From the NCBI RefSeq assembly GCF_003075075.1, contig NZ_QCYM01000007.1, positions 124,001 to 188,000 on the forward strand: a DNA stretch of 64,000 nucleotides, read 5' to 3'. The notes below the pieces were generated by a model, which was not told the DNA's origin, did no database searches, and saw only the letters and a list, made by a program, of their open reading frames with translations. Shown one piece after another: positions 56,119-64,000 of this stretch (position 1 is the stretch's first letter; the number at the start of each line of letters is the position of its first letter). The translations under genes and the position numbers were made by a program. This stretch comes from Labrenzia sp. 011 (GTDB taxonomy: Bacteria > Pseudomonadota > Alphaproteobacteria > Rhizobiales > Stappiaceae).

Positions 56119-56569
56119 GTATAACGTCGTCCCAATATTTTCCGCGGCGGCCCGCACCCGTTCCTTCCAAACCGTCATACTGGAGATCTGGCGCATTCAC
56201 CCGGTCAACTGCCCCGCTCCGAGCCTGCCCCTCCGGGCTCCCGGACACGGGTTTGACGGCGAAAAAGCAAATCTTTATCAGGGCGCCGAGCTTAGGCACC
56301 GCAACTTCTTTCAGTCAATGCCACCATCGGCAGAATCCTCAGCTCAATGTCCCGCCGGAAGGGAAATTTCTTTCCCCTGAGGGTGAACGCGGCTTTAAAG
56401 CTGCTTTGTTGACTCGCCGCAGGTTCCTGATATTTGTCTGGCGCCTGATCGGAATTGACGGAAGTCGAATTCTGAGCAACGTACCTCATTCGCGCCTCGG
56501 CGGACGGTTCCGTCCAGCCTGGCGGTCCGCTCTGGAAACTGGGGCTCCAAAGCAAGCAACGGGAAGACA
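56119..56569. other. Divergent zapA-operon/tkt promoter region
   Basis: This 451-bp gap separates the divergent DUF4164-zapA and tkt transcripts. No convincing gene is visible. It contains GANTC at about 56468 and GGAAGACA as tkt ribosome binding site. No clear operator repeats were found. Confidence 0.5.
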
Positions 56570-58558
56570 ATGACCGATCTTGATAAACACCAGCGCATGG
56601 CAAATGCGATCCGCTTTCTTGCCATCGATGCCGTGGAAAAGGCCAAATCCGGTCACCCCGGACTGCCCATGGGCGCCGCCGACATTGCAACGGTTCTGTT
56701 CACCCAGTTCTTGAAATTCGATCCAACCGCCCCGAACTGGGCCGACCGCGACCGCTTCGTGCTGTCCGCAGGTCACGGCTCCATGCTGCTCTACAGCCTG
56801 CTCTATCTGCTGGGCTACGAAGACTTCTCCCTTGAGGAGCTGAAGAATTTCCGTCAGCTCGGCGCACGCACCGCCGGCCACCCCGAATACGGACACGGCG
56901 CGGGAATCGAAACGACGACCGGGCCGCTGGGTCAGGGCCTCGGCAACGCCGTCGGCATGGCCATCGCCGAACGTCTTCAGGCCGAGCGCTTCGGCACGGA
57001 GCTGGTCGATCACTACACCTATGTGCTGGCCGGCGACGGCTGTCTCATGGAAGGCATCAGCCAGGAAGCCCTGTCGCTCGCCGGCCATCTGAAACTGAAC
57101 AAGCTCATCGTCTTCTGGGACGACAACGGCATCTCCATCGACGGCAAGGTGGAAATCACCGACAGCACCGATCAGCAGGCGCGCTTCGCCGCTTCCGGCT
57201 GGAATACGCTGAGCGTCGACGGCCATGATCCGGAGGCAATCGCCGCCGTGATCCGCCAGGCCCAGGCCAGCGACAGACCGACGCTGATCGCCGCCAAGAC
57301 CACCATCGGCTTCGGCGCCCCGACCAAGGCGGGCACCGCCAAGGTTCATGGCGCACCCCTGGGCGCAGAGGAAATCGAGGGAACCCGCGCGGCTCTCAAC
57401 TGGCCGTATGCCCCCTTCGAGGTTCCGAGCGACATTCTGGATGCCTGGCGCATCGCCGGCCTGCGTTCGGCCCAGGCGCACAAGGACTGGCAGAAGCGCT
57501 TCGCGGAAACCGATGCGGAAAACCGGGCCGAGTTCGAACGCCGCAACCGGGGCGATCTGCCCTCCGGCTTCACCAAGGCCATCATGGACTACAAGAAGAA
57601 GCTCGCCGACGACCAGCCGACCATGGCGACGCGCAAGGCTTCCGAAGCCGTGCTGACCGTCATCAACGAAGTCGTGCCGGAAACCATCGGAGGGTCCGCG
57701 GATCTGACCGGGTCCAACAACACCAAGACCCCGCAGACCCAGCCGATCACGCCGACGGATTTCTCCGGCCGCTACATCCATTACGGCATCCGCGAGCACG
57801 GCATGGCGGCGGCCATGAACGGCATGGCGCTGCACGGCGGGCTGATCCCCTATTCCGGCGGCTTCCTGATCTTCTCCGACTACTGCCGCCCGTCGATCCG
57901 CCTCGCGGCCCTCATGGGACAGCGCGTCATTCACGTGATGACCCATGATTCCATCGGCCTTGGCGAGGACGGTCCGACCCACCAGCCGGTGGAACATTTC
58001 GCCGCCTTGCGGGCGATCCCGAATCTCACGTTCTTCCGTCCGGCAGACATCACCGAGACCCTCGAGTGCTGGCAGCTGGCGCTTGAAAACAGCGAGGGCC
58101 CCTCGGTCCTGGCCCTCACCCGCCAGAACCTGCCTTCCCTGCGCAAGACCTTCGAGGAAGACAATTTCTGCGCCAGGGGCGCCTATGTGCTGATCGATTG
58201 CGAGGACGACGCCGCGGTAACGATCTTTGCCTCCGGTTCCGAGGTCGAGATTGCCGTGGACGCGCATCAGGAACTGAGCAAGGCAGGCATTGCCGTGCGG
58301 GTTGTTTCCGTCCCCTCCTTCGAGCTGTTCGAAGCCCAGTCCGACGCCTACAAGGCCGACATCATCGGCACCAGCCCGGTGAAGATCGCCATCGAGGCAG
58401 GCATCCGCATGGGCTGGGACCGCTTCATCGGCAATGACGGTGCCTTTGTCGGCATGAAGGGTTTCGGGGCAAGCGGCCCCTACAAGGAACTCTACGAGCA
58501 TTTCGGCATCACCAGTGAAGCCGTCGTGGCCGTGGCGAAAGAAAGACTTGGTTCTTAA
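56570..58558 (+). CDS. tkt: Transketolase
   Basis: A 662-aa thiamine-pyrophosphate enzyme of the pentose phosphate and Calvin-type pathways. The start [20 protein letters not shown] and [14 protein letters not shown] open the first domain. The TPP motif is [20 protein letters not shown]...[10 protein letters not shown], with [20 protein letters not shown] in the pyrimidine domain. A C-terminal regulatory domain ends the protein. It leads the tkt-gap-pgk-fba set. Confidence 0.97.
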   Translation: MTDLDKHQRMANAIRFLAIDAVEKAKSGHPGLPMGAADIATVLFTQFLKFDPTAPNWADRDRFVLSAGHGSMLLYSLLYLLGYEDFSLEELKNFRQLGARTAGHPEYGHGAGIETTTGPLGQGLGNAVGMAIAERLQAERFGTELVDHYTYVLAGDGCLMEGISQEALSLAGHLKLNKLIVFWDDNGISIDGKVEITDSTDQQARFAASGWNTLSVDGHDPEAIAAVIRQAQASDRPTLIAAKTTIGFGAPTKAGTAKVHGAPLGAEEIEGTRAALNWPYAPFEVPSDILDAWRIAGLRSAQAHKDWQKRFAETDAENRAEFERRNRGDLPSGFTKAIMDYKKKLADDQPTMATRKASEAVLTVINEVVPETIGGSADLTGSNNTKTPQTQPITPTDFSGRYIHYGIREHGMAAAMNGMALHGGLIPYSGGFLIFSDYCRPSIRLAALMGQRVIHVMTHDSIGLGEDGPTHQPVEHFAALRAIPNLTFFRPADITETLECWQLALENSEGPSVLALTRQNLPSLRKTFEEDNFCARGAYVLIDCEDDAAVTIFASGSEVEIAVDAHQELSKAGIAVRVVSVPSFELFEAQSDAYKADIIGTSPVKIAIEAGIRMGWDRFIGNDGAFVGMKGFGASGPYKELYEHFGITSEAVVAVAKERLGS

Positions 58559-58570
58559 TCAGGATCAATA

Positions 58571-58622
58571 CCGGCAGCGGGCATTCCTCCTATGCTGCCG
58601 GAACCGGAGCACGGGCGTGCTC
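58571..58622 (+). repeat. Two tandem hairpins in the tkt-gap gap
   Basis: CCGGCAGC...GCTGCCGG (58574-58602 approx.) is followed within a few bases by GAGCACGGGCGTGCTC. No T-run follows, so they are not clear terminators. They may set relative tkt and gap mRNA levels. Confidence 0.5.
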
Positions 58623-58718
58623 ATTGTCGTGGCCACACGGTCTGTTGTGACCACAATCTGTGCGTTACCAATTGGCGCGAGAGCTTGAACCGAGCGCCGA
58701 AGATTGCGGGAGTGGAAT

Positions 58719-59729
58719 ATGGTTACCAAGGTAGCAATCAATGGTTTTGGCCGCATTGGCCGGAATGTTTTGCGTGGCATCGTCGAATCCGGCCGCACCG
58801 ACATCGAAGTCGTTGCCATCAACGACCTCGGCCCGGTCGAAACCAATGCGCATCTGCTGCGCTACGATTCCGTTCACGGCCGCTTCCCGGCCACGGTCGC
58901 CGTGGATGGCGACACCATCGCCATTGACGGCGGCAAGCCGATCAAGGTGACCGCGATCCGCGACCCGAAGGACCTGCCTTGGGGCGAACTCGGCGTCGAT
59001 GTCGCCCTGGAATGCACCGGGATCTTCACGGCGAAGGAAAAGGCGGCCCTGCACCTGGAAGCCGGCGCCAAGCGCGTTCTGGTATCCGCTCCGGCAGCCG
59101 GAGCCGACAAGACCATCGTCTACGGCGTCAACCACGATGCCCTGACCGCTGACGACCTGGTCGTCTCCAACGCCTCCTGCACCACCAACTGCCTTGCACC
59201 CGTTGCCTTTGTCCTCAATGAGACCGTCGGCATCGAAAAAGGCTTCATGACGACGATCCACTCCTATACCGGTGACCAGCCGACCCTGGACACCATGCAC
59301 AAGGATCTGTATCGCGCCCGCGCCGCAGCCATGTCCATGATCCCGACCTCCACCGGTGCCGCCAAGGCCGTCGGTCTGGTGCTGCCGGAGCTCAACGGCA
59401 AGCTGGACGGCGTCGCCATCCGCGTTCCGACGCCGAACGTCTCGGTCGTCGACCTCAACTTCATCGCCAAGCGCGAAACCACGGTCGACGAGATCAACGC
59501 CGCCATCCGCGACGCCGCCAACGGCAAGCTGAAGAACATTCTCGGCTACACGGACGACAAGCTGGTCTCCATGGACTTCAACCATGACAGCCACTCTTCG
59601 GTGTTCCATTGCGACCAGACCAAGGTCATGGACGGCACCTTCGTGCGCATCCTGTCCTGGTACGACAACGAATGGGGCTTCTCCAACCGCATGGCCGACA
59701 CGGCCGTCGCCCTGGCGAAACTGATCTGA
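58719..59729 (+). CDS. gap: Glyceraldehyde-3-phosphate dehydrogenase, type I
   Basis: A 336-aa enzyme. NAD fold [20 protein letters not shown], active-site Cys in [20 protein letters not shown], catalytic His in [14 protein letters not shown], and the C-terminal [12 protein letters not shown] are intact. It performs the central glycolytic/gluconeogenic oxidation. The ATG at 58719 has GGGAG eight bases upstream; a TTG at 58704 is not needed. Confidence 0.97.
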   Translation: MVTKVAINGFGRIGRNVLRGIVESGRTDIEVVAINDLGPVETNAHLLRYDSVHGRFPATVAVDGDTIAIDGGKPIKVTAIRDPKDLPWGELGVDVALECTGIFTAKEKAALHLEAGAKRVLVSAPAAGADKTIVYGVNHDALTADDLVVSNASCTTNCLAPVAFVLNETVGIEKGFMTTIHSYTGDQPTLDTMHKDLYRARAAAMSMIPTSTGAAKAVGLVLPELNGKLDGVAIRVPTPNVSVVDLNFIAKRETTVDEINAAIRDAANGKLKNILGYTDDKLVSMDFNHDSHSSVFHCDQTKVMDGTFVRILSWYDNEWGFSNRMADTAVALAKLI

Positions 59730-59762
59730 TGGGTCGGATGACCGAACATCCCTGTTGACCTC

Positions 59763-59797
59763 AAGGGCGGTTGCGGCAGAGCTGCATCCGCCCTTTC
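59763..59797 (+). terminator. Hairpin terminator after gap
   Basis: AAGGGCGG and CCGCCCTT pair around a 17-nt loop, followed by TC only, 33 bp past the gap stop. It is probably partial, allowing some read-through. Confidence 0.65.
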
Positions 59798-59821
59798 ATT
59801 GCGACCGGACCGGAGCAAAGC

Positions 59822-59995
59822 ATGACTTCGTTGGCCATGATATTCGGGTTTGTCGTCCTGCTGGGCGTCGGCTTTTATTTCCTTGATCGATACACCGAGC
59901 GCAGCAAGAACCGGAGCCATCGCCATTGGCAACCGGATGTCGACAAGACCAGGGCCGAGATCATGAAGAACCTCGAAACGCCCCCGGACCGCTGA
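59822..59995 (+). CDS. 57-aa single-pass membrane protein
   Basis: One N-terminal transmembrane helix (MTSLAMIFGFVVLLGVGFYF) precedes a basic cytoplasmic tail (DRYTERSKNRSHRHWQPDVD). The frame lies between gap and the LysE gene. A GGAGCAAAG ribosome binding site precedes the ATG at 59822. Small proteins of this kind are found between gap and pgk in related genomes; function unknown. Confidence 0.6.
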   Translation: MTSLAMIFGFVVLLGVGFYFLDRYTERSKNRSHRHWQPDVDKTRAEIMKNLETPPDR

Positions 59996-60025
59996 TCAGC
60001 CTGGTTCCAGAAAATAGGAGACTTC

Positions 60026-60649
60026 GTGCTCGAACTCCTCACCGTCATTTCCCTGACTGTCGTCGCCGCGGTCGTGCCGGGACCGGATTTTGCCGTGGTC
60101 CTGCGCAACGCCCTGATCGGCGGGCGCCTCGCCGGCATCATGACCGCGCTCGGCATTGCCCTGGCGCTCGGTGTTCACGTCACCTACGCCCTGGCCGGAA
60201 TCGGCCTGGTCGTGTCCCAGTCGATCTTTCTGTTCAACGGACTGAAACTGATCGGCGCCGCCTATCTGATCTTTCTGGGCGTGACCATGTACCGGGGCGC
60301 CTCCAGCGAAATGCCCGCCGACGGCGCGCTTGCCGGCATGGCGCCGCTCAAGGCGCTGCGCTGGGGTTTCCTCACCAATGTGACCAACCCCAAGGCCACC
60401 CTCTTCGCGCTGAGCGTTTTTCTGCAGGTCACTGCTCCGGGCACCCCGCTCTGGACGCAGATCGGCTATGGCGCGATCATGGCCGGCGGAGTGTTCCTCT
60501 GGTTCGTGCTGGTCACCCTGTTCTTCACATTGCCCACCGTCCGGCTCCGGTTCATGCGCGCCAAGGTCCGGATTGAGCGCTCCTTCGGTGTCCTGCTGAC
60601 CCTGTTCGGCATCGGCATTGCCGTCACAACCAACTCGTCCCGTTCCTGA
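60026..60649 (+). CDS. LysE/RhtB-family amino-acid exporter
   Basis: A 207-aa inner-membrane protein with about six helices. The opening [20 protein letters not shown] is the LysE signature and [20 protein letters not shown] the second conserved block. It probably exports amino acids such as threonine or homoserine. GTG start with AGGAG five bases upstream. It is an unusual insertion between gap and pgk. Confidence 0.9.
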   Translation: MLELLTVISLTVVAAVVPGPDFAVVLRNALIGGRLAGIMTALGIALALGVHVTYALAGIGLVVSQSIFLFNGLKLIGAAYLIFLGVTMYRGASSEMPADGALAGMAPLKALRWGFLTNVTNPKATLFALSVFLQVTAPGTPLWTQIGYGAIMAGGVFLWFVLVTLFFTLPTVRLRFMRAKVRIERSFGVLLTLFGIGIAVTTNSSRS

Positions 60650-60663
60650 CCACAGGTATTCCC

Positions 60664-61857
60664 ATGGCTTTCAAAACTCTCGACGACCTGACCGACATCG
60701 CCGGCAAACGCGTTCTGCTGCGTGTTGACCTGAACGTTCCCATGGACGGCGGAAAGGTGACCGACGCAACGCGCATCGAACGTGTGCTGCCGACCATCCG
60801 TGAACTCTCCGGCAAGGGGGCCAAGGTCGTCCTGCTCGCCCATTTCGGCCGACCGAAGGGCGAACGCGTGGCGGAGATGTCGCTTGCACCGGTCGCGCCG
60901 GGCGTGTCCGCGCTTCTCGGCAGGCCTGTCGCCTTTGCCGAGGACTGCATCGGCCAGCCGGCCGCCGACGCCATCGCCGCCATGGCCGATGGCGATGTCC
61001 TGCTGCTGGAAAACACCCGGTTCCACAAGGGCGAGGAAAAGAACGATCCGGACTTCGCCAGGGCGCTTGCCGCCAATGGCGACATCTATGTGAACGACGC
61101 CTTTTCCGCCGCCCACCGGGCTCACGGCTCCACCGAAGGCATCGCGAAGCTTCTGCCCGCCTATGCCGGACGCACCATGCAGGCCGAACTGGAAGCGCTC
61201 GGCTCCGCCCTCGGCGCCCCGGTCCGCCCTGTCCTTGCCGTTGTCGGCGGCGCGAAGGTTTCCTCGAAAATCGATCTCCTGGAAAATCTCGTCACGCGGG
61301 TCGACATGCTGGTGATCGGCGGCGGCATGGCGAATACCTTCCTTGCCGCCAGGGGGATCGACGTCGGCAAGTCGCTGTGCGAGCACGACCTGGCCGACAC
61401 GGCCCGGAAAATCATGACGGCCGCCGAAGCTTCCGGATGTGAAATCATCCTGCCGGTCGACGCCGTGGTTGCCCGCGAATTCAAGGCCGGCGCCGCCAAT
61501 GAGACCGTCGCCCTCGATGCCATTCCGGCGGACGCCATGATCCTGGATGTGGGCGCACAGTCCATCGCAACCATTGCAAGCAGGATCGACGCGGCGAAAA
61601 CACTGGTCTGGAACGGCCCCCTCGGCGCCTTCGAAATCGAGCCCTTCGACCGGGCAACGGTCGCTGCGGCGCAGCACGCGGCACAGAACACCAGGGCCGG
61701 CAAGCTGAATTCCGTTGCCGGCGGCGGCGACACCGTGGCCGCATTGAACCACGCCGGAGCCGCCGGCGATTTCTCCTATGTGTCCACCGCAGGCGGAGCT
61801 TTCCTGGAGTGGCTGGAAGGCAAGGAGCTGCCCGGCGTCACCGCGCTGGAAAGCTGA
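60664..61857 (+). CDS. pgk: Phosphoglycerate kinase
   Basis: A 397-aa enzyme (1,3-bisphosphoglycerate + ADP). [32 protein letters not shown] and [15 protein letters not shown] are the N-domain motifs. [18 protein letters not shown] and the C-terminal [20 protein letters not shown] are complete. It starts 14 bp after the LysE gene on the same strand. Confidence 0.97.
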   Translation: MAFKTLDDLTDIAGKRVLLRVDLNVPMDGGKVTDATRIERVLPTIRELSGKGAKVVLLAHFGRPKGERVAEMSLAPVAPGVSALLGRPVAFAEDCIGQPAADAIAAMADGDVLLLENTRFHKGEEKNDPDFARALAANGDIYVNDAFSAAHRAHGSTEGIAKLLPAYAGRTMQAELEALGSALGAPVRPVLAVVGGAKVSSKIDLLENLVTRVDMLVIGGGMANTFLAARGIDVGKSLCEHDLADTARKIMTAAEASGCEIILPVDAVVAREFKAGAANETVALDAIPADAMILDVGAQSIATIASRIDAAKTLVWNGPLGAFEIEPFDRATVAAAQHAAQNTRAGKLNSVAGGGDTVAALNHAGAAGDFSYVSTAGGAFLEWLEGKELPGVTALES

Positions 61858-62168
61858 AACATGCCCGGGGCGGGCGGGCAGAACCGCCCCGGATACCCTC
61901 TCGAGCGCCTGCCGCGCGGAATGTCCGCAGGACCGTTCCGCGGGATATGCCGTTTTCGGCGCCATTTAATTCGCAAGCAGAATTAAATATACCGGCCCGT
62001 TTTCGGAACATGTCTTTGTATTTTAATTGATTTAACCCCTGATCCCCTCTTTCAACGCCGGAAAATCTTGTTAGAACCAGCGATGATTGACGCACCGCAA
62101 CACCGGTGACGCACGACTGCGTTATCCTTATGATAACCACGGCGAACCGGATCCTGGGGAGATTATTG
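61858..62168. promoter_or_regulatory. pgk-fba gap with a 9-bp palindrome (candidate operator)
   Basis: A GC-rich hairpin (GGGGCGG...CCGCCCC, about 61866-61890) follows pgk. At 61964-61988 lies the perfect dyad ATTTAATTC-GCAAGCA-GAATTAAAT in otherwise AT-rich DNA; it contains T-N11-A, as in LysR-type operators. AT-rich sequence (61990-62035) continues, consistent with the fba promoter. No gene is seen here. Confidence 0.6.
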
Positions 62169-63236
62169 ATGGCACGTATTACCCTTCGTCAGCTTCTTGA
62201 TCACGCTGCTGAACACGATTACGGGGTTCCGGCATTCAACATCAACAACATGGAACAGGCTCTGGCGATCATGGCCGCGGCCGACCAGACCGATGCGCCA
62301 GTCATCATCCAGGCCTCGCGCGGCGCCCGTGCCTATGCCCATGACGTGATGCTGAAACACATGATGGACGCGGTCGTCGAGATCTATCCGCATATCCCCG
62401 TCTGCGTGCATCTGGATCACGGCAATGCACCGCAGACCTGCATGACCGCCATTCAGGCCGGTTTCACCTCGGTGATGATGGACGGCTCCCTGGAGGCGGA
62501 CGGCAAGACCCCGGCGGACTGGGACTACAACGTCGGCGTCACCAAGACCGTCACCGACATGGCCCATCTCGGCGGCATCTCCGTGGAGGGCGAACTCGGC
62601 GTGCTCGGCTCGCTTGAAACCGGCATGGGCGACAAGGAAGACGGCCACGGCGCGGAAGGCAAGCTCAGCCAGGAGCAGCTGCTGACGGATCCCGACGAGG
62701 CGGTGAAATTCGTGAAGGAAACGAAGGTGGATGCGCTGGCGATCGCCATGGGCACCAGCCATGGCGCCTACAAGTTCACCCGCAAGCCGGATGGCAAGGT
62801 GCTTGCCATGCATGTGATCGAGGAAATTCACCGCCGTCTGCCGGACACCCATCTGGTGATGCACGGCTCCTCCTCCGTGCCCCAGGACCTGCAGGACATC
62901 ATCAACCGGTATGGCGGAGAGATGCCGCAGACATGGGGCGTTCCGGTCGAGGAAATCCAGCGCGGCATCAAGAACGGCGTGCGCAAGGTCAATATCGACA
63001 CGGACAACCGCATGGCCATGACCGGCCAGATCCGCAGGATCCTCAGTGAAAACCCGGCCGAATTCGATCCGCGCAAATATCTGAAGCCCGCCCGCGATGC
63101 CATGCAGAAACTCTGCGTCGAGCGCCTGGAAGCCTTCAACACCGCGGGGCAGGCATCGAAGATCAAGAAGATCGTCACTCTTGCGGACATGGCCGCGCGC
63201 TATCAGGACGGCAGCCTGGATCCGAAGATCGGCTAG
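62169..63236 (+). CDS. fba: Class II fructose-bisphosphate aldolase
   Basis: A 355-aa zinc aldolase of the Calvin-cycle-type class II subgroup. It starts [20 protein letters not shown]. The zinc ligands lie in [20 protein letters not shown], the conserved glutamate segment [19 protein letters not shown] and the histidine in [13 protein letters not shown]; substrate loop [15 protein letters not shown] is present. ATG at 62169 has GGGGAG six bases upstream. An open frame to 62106 is not used. Confidence 0.96.
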   Translation: MARITLRQLLDHAAEHDYGVPAFNINNMEQALAIMAAADQTDAPVIIQASRGARAYAHDVMLKHMMDAVVEIYPHIPVCVHLDHGNAPQTCMTAIQAGFTSVMMDGSLEADGKTPADWDYNVGVTKTVTDMAHLGGISVEGELGVLGSLETGMGDKEDGHGAEGKLSQEQLLTDPDEAVKFVKETKVDALAIAMGTSHGAYKFTRKPDGKVLAMHVIEEIHRRLPDTHLVMHGSSSVPQDLQDIINRYGGEMPQTWGVPVEEIQRGIKNGVRKVNIDTDNRMAMTGQIRRILSENPAEFDPRKYLKPARDAMQKLCVERLEAFNTAGQASKIKKIVTLADMAARYQDGSLDPKIG

Positions 63237-63364
63237 GTGAGCGGACCGGATTCGACCGGCGCCCCTCCCGACGGTTTCCCGGACGGGCATTCGGCCCGGA
63301 CCATTTGACCGGCTCCGAGCCGGTCTTTCGGCCGGTCCGGGAAGGCAGATAGTTCAACTTTCCT

Positions 63365-63391
63365 GAAAGAGGGGCCTTGCGTCCCTCTTTC
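63365..63391 (+). terminator. Hairpin after fba
   Basis: GAAAGAGGG and CCCTCTTTC pair around a 9-nt loop, then CGCCGTCTTTAG. It lies 130 bp past the fba stop and lacks an immediate T-run, so it is a moderate candidate. Confidence 0.55.
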
Positions 63392-63455
63392 GCCGTCTTT
63401 AGGGACAAGAAGCACGACAATGCCCTTGAAACCGGATTGACCAGGACCGCCAGCA

Positions 63456-64000
63456 GTGAACCGCCCTCGCCTCTTTCTCATCACACCGCCGGAATTCGAT
63501 ACCGACGCTCTGGCCGCGAAGCTTGAACAGGCTTTTGCCGGCGGCGACATCGCCTGCGTGCTGATCTACATGCCCGGCGCCGGAACCAAGGAAATCCAGG
63601 GTGCGGCCGAGGTTCTCGTCCCGGTCATCCAGCAGGGTGGCGCGGCGGCGATCGTCTACCGCGACACCCAGGCCGCCGGCCGCAGCGGTGCGGACGGGGT
63701 CCATGTGGATGCCTCCCTGGAGGACGTCAAGCTCGCCGTGGAAAGCTTTCACCCCGACCGGATCGTCGGCACCGGCGGCACCAAGCTCCGGCACGAAGCC
63801 ATGGAATTGGCGGAAACCGGCGTTGACTATATCTTTTTCGGCAAGCTCGACCTCGCCGAGAAGGAAACCGCCCATGCAAAGACCCTGTCCAGCGCCGCCT
63901 GGTGGGCCGAGCTCTTCTCCACGCCCTGTGTCGCGCTGGCCGGAAACACGCTTGAAACCCTGGGAGAGGTGGCCGCGACGGGCGCCGATTTTGTCGCCCT
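63456..64000 (+). CDS. ThiE-fold protein (thiamine phosphate synthase-like), cut by right edge
   Basis: GTG at 63456 opens a frame that continues past the window, about 181 residues visible. The (beta/alpha)8 pattern and the order LFLITPP ... GGAAAIVYRDTQAAGRSGAD, GVHVDASLEDVK, GTGGTKLRHEAMELAETGVD, YIFFGKLDL match the ThiE family. But the key residues of true ThiE (QLR-K in strand 2, HLGQxD, and the phosphate loop TxTK) are replaced here. So it may not make thiamine phosphate. Its location after fba is conserved in Hyphomicrobiales (from memory). Confidence 0.75.
   Translation, partial: MNRPRLFLITPPEFDTDALAAKLEQAFAGGDIACVLIYMPGAGTKEIQGAAEVLVPVIQQGGAAAIVYRDTQAAGRSGADGVHVDASLEDVKLAVESFHPDRIVGTGGTKLRHEAMELAETGVDYIFFGKLDLAEKETAHAKTLSSAAWWAELFSTPCVALAGNTLETLGEVAATGADFVA

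Noticed and set aside
61866..61890. GC hairpin after pgk as an intrinsic terminator
   Set aside because: The stem is good but it is followed by GGATACC rather than a T-run, so I list it only inside the intergenic note.
1..64000. CRISPR arrays, insertion sequences, prophage or rRNA
   Set aside because: I looked for regularly spaced repeats, transposase or integrase motifs and rRNA cores and saw none; the orphan segment at 46.6-47.0 kb is the only faint trace of a mobile element.

Overview
The window is a GC-rich alphaproteobacterial chromosome segment, dense in genes and largely housekeeping. The CtrA/ChpT cell-cycle pair, the alphaproteobacterial families DUF2336, EipA (DUF1134) and DUF4164, the block glmM-ftsH-tilS-cpoB-pal-tolBARQ-ybgC-ruvBAC, and the order zapA-tkt-gap-pgk-fba all point to Hyphomicrobiales (Rhizobiales). 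The combination looks most like the Stappiaceae (Roseibium/Labrenzia, Stappia, Pannonibacter), but that genus-level guess is inference. I see no intact insertion sequence, prophage, CRISPR array or rRNA.

Layout. 1-7.6 kb: the N-terminal part of an MscS-type channel (cut by the left edge), a DUF2336 protein, a PqiA-like membrane protein, flagellar export genes fliJ-fliI, then ctrA divergent from fliI across a 374-bp regulatory region rich in GANTC and TTAA motifs, and an exported metallo-beta-lactamase-fold protein. 7.9-14.5 kb: one minus-strand run chpT-cheA-cheW-cheY-cheB-cheR with coupled start and stop codons; CheA is a hybrid kinase with two CheW-like domains and a receiver. 14.7-23.9 kb: a YHS protein, eipA, a membrane-anchored coiled-coil protein, a DeoR/GlpR regulator, an SH3-type secreted protein, tRNA-Glu, rluD overlapping head-to-head with a small membrane protein, rpoH, and a TPP-riboswitch-controlled thiX-thiY pair without an ATPase gene.

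24-34.4 kb: an uncharacterised 570-aa single-pass envelope protein, purA, an EamA exporter, serA-serC with a serC-type RNA leader, an outer-membrane barrel protein with a perfect TTAA-N7-TTAA CtrA box upstream, and glmM. 34.6-44.3 kb: ftsH, tilS, cpoB and the Tol-Pal system, the envelope constriction machine. 44.4-49 kb: two divergent chemoreceptors separated by about 760 bp that hold no recognisable gene; they interrupt the usual ruv-tol neighbourhood. 49.2-56.1 kb: ruvB, an 81-aa membrane protein, ruvA, ruvC, a TSUP transporter, a short MazG-like frame, yebC, ymdB, a 5-formyl-THF cyclo-ligase, 6S RNA, zapA and a DUF4164 protein. 56.6-64 kb: tkt, gap, pgk and fba with a small membrane protein and a LysE exporter between them, ending in a ThiE-fold protein lacking the usual catalytic motifs and cut by the right edge.

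Themes. Cell-cycle control (CtrA, ChpT, ZapA, Tol-Pal), motility (FliI/J, Che, two receptors) and envelope integrity (EipA, Omp, FtsH) lie close together, and several of their upstream regions carry CtrA-like TTAA motifs. Central carbon and amino-acid metabolism (tkt, gap, pgk, fba, serA, serC) fill most of the remainder.
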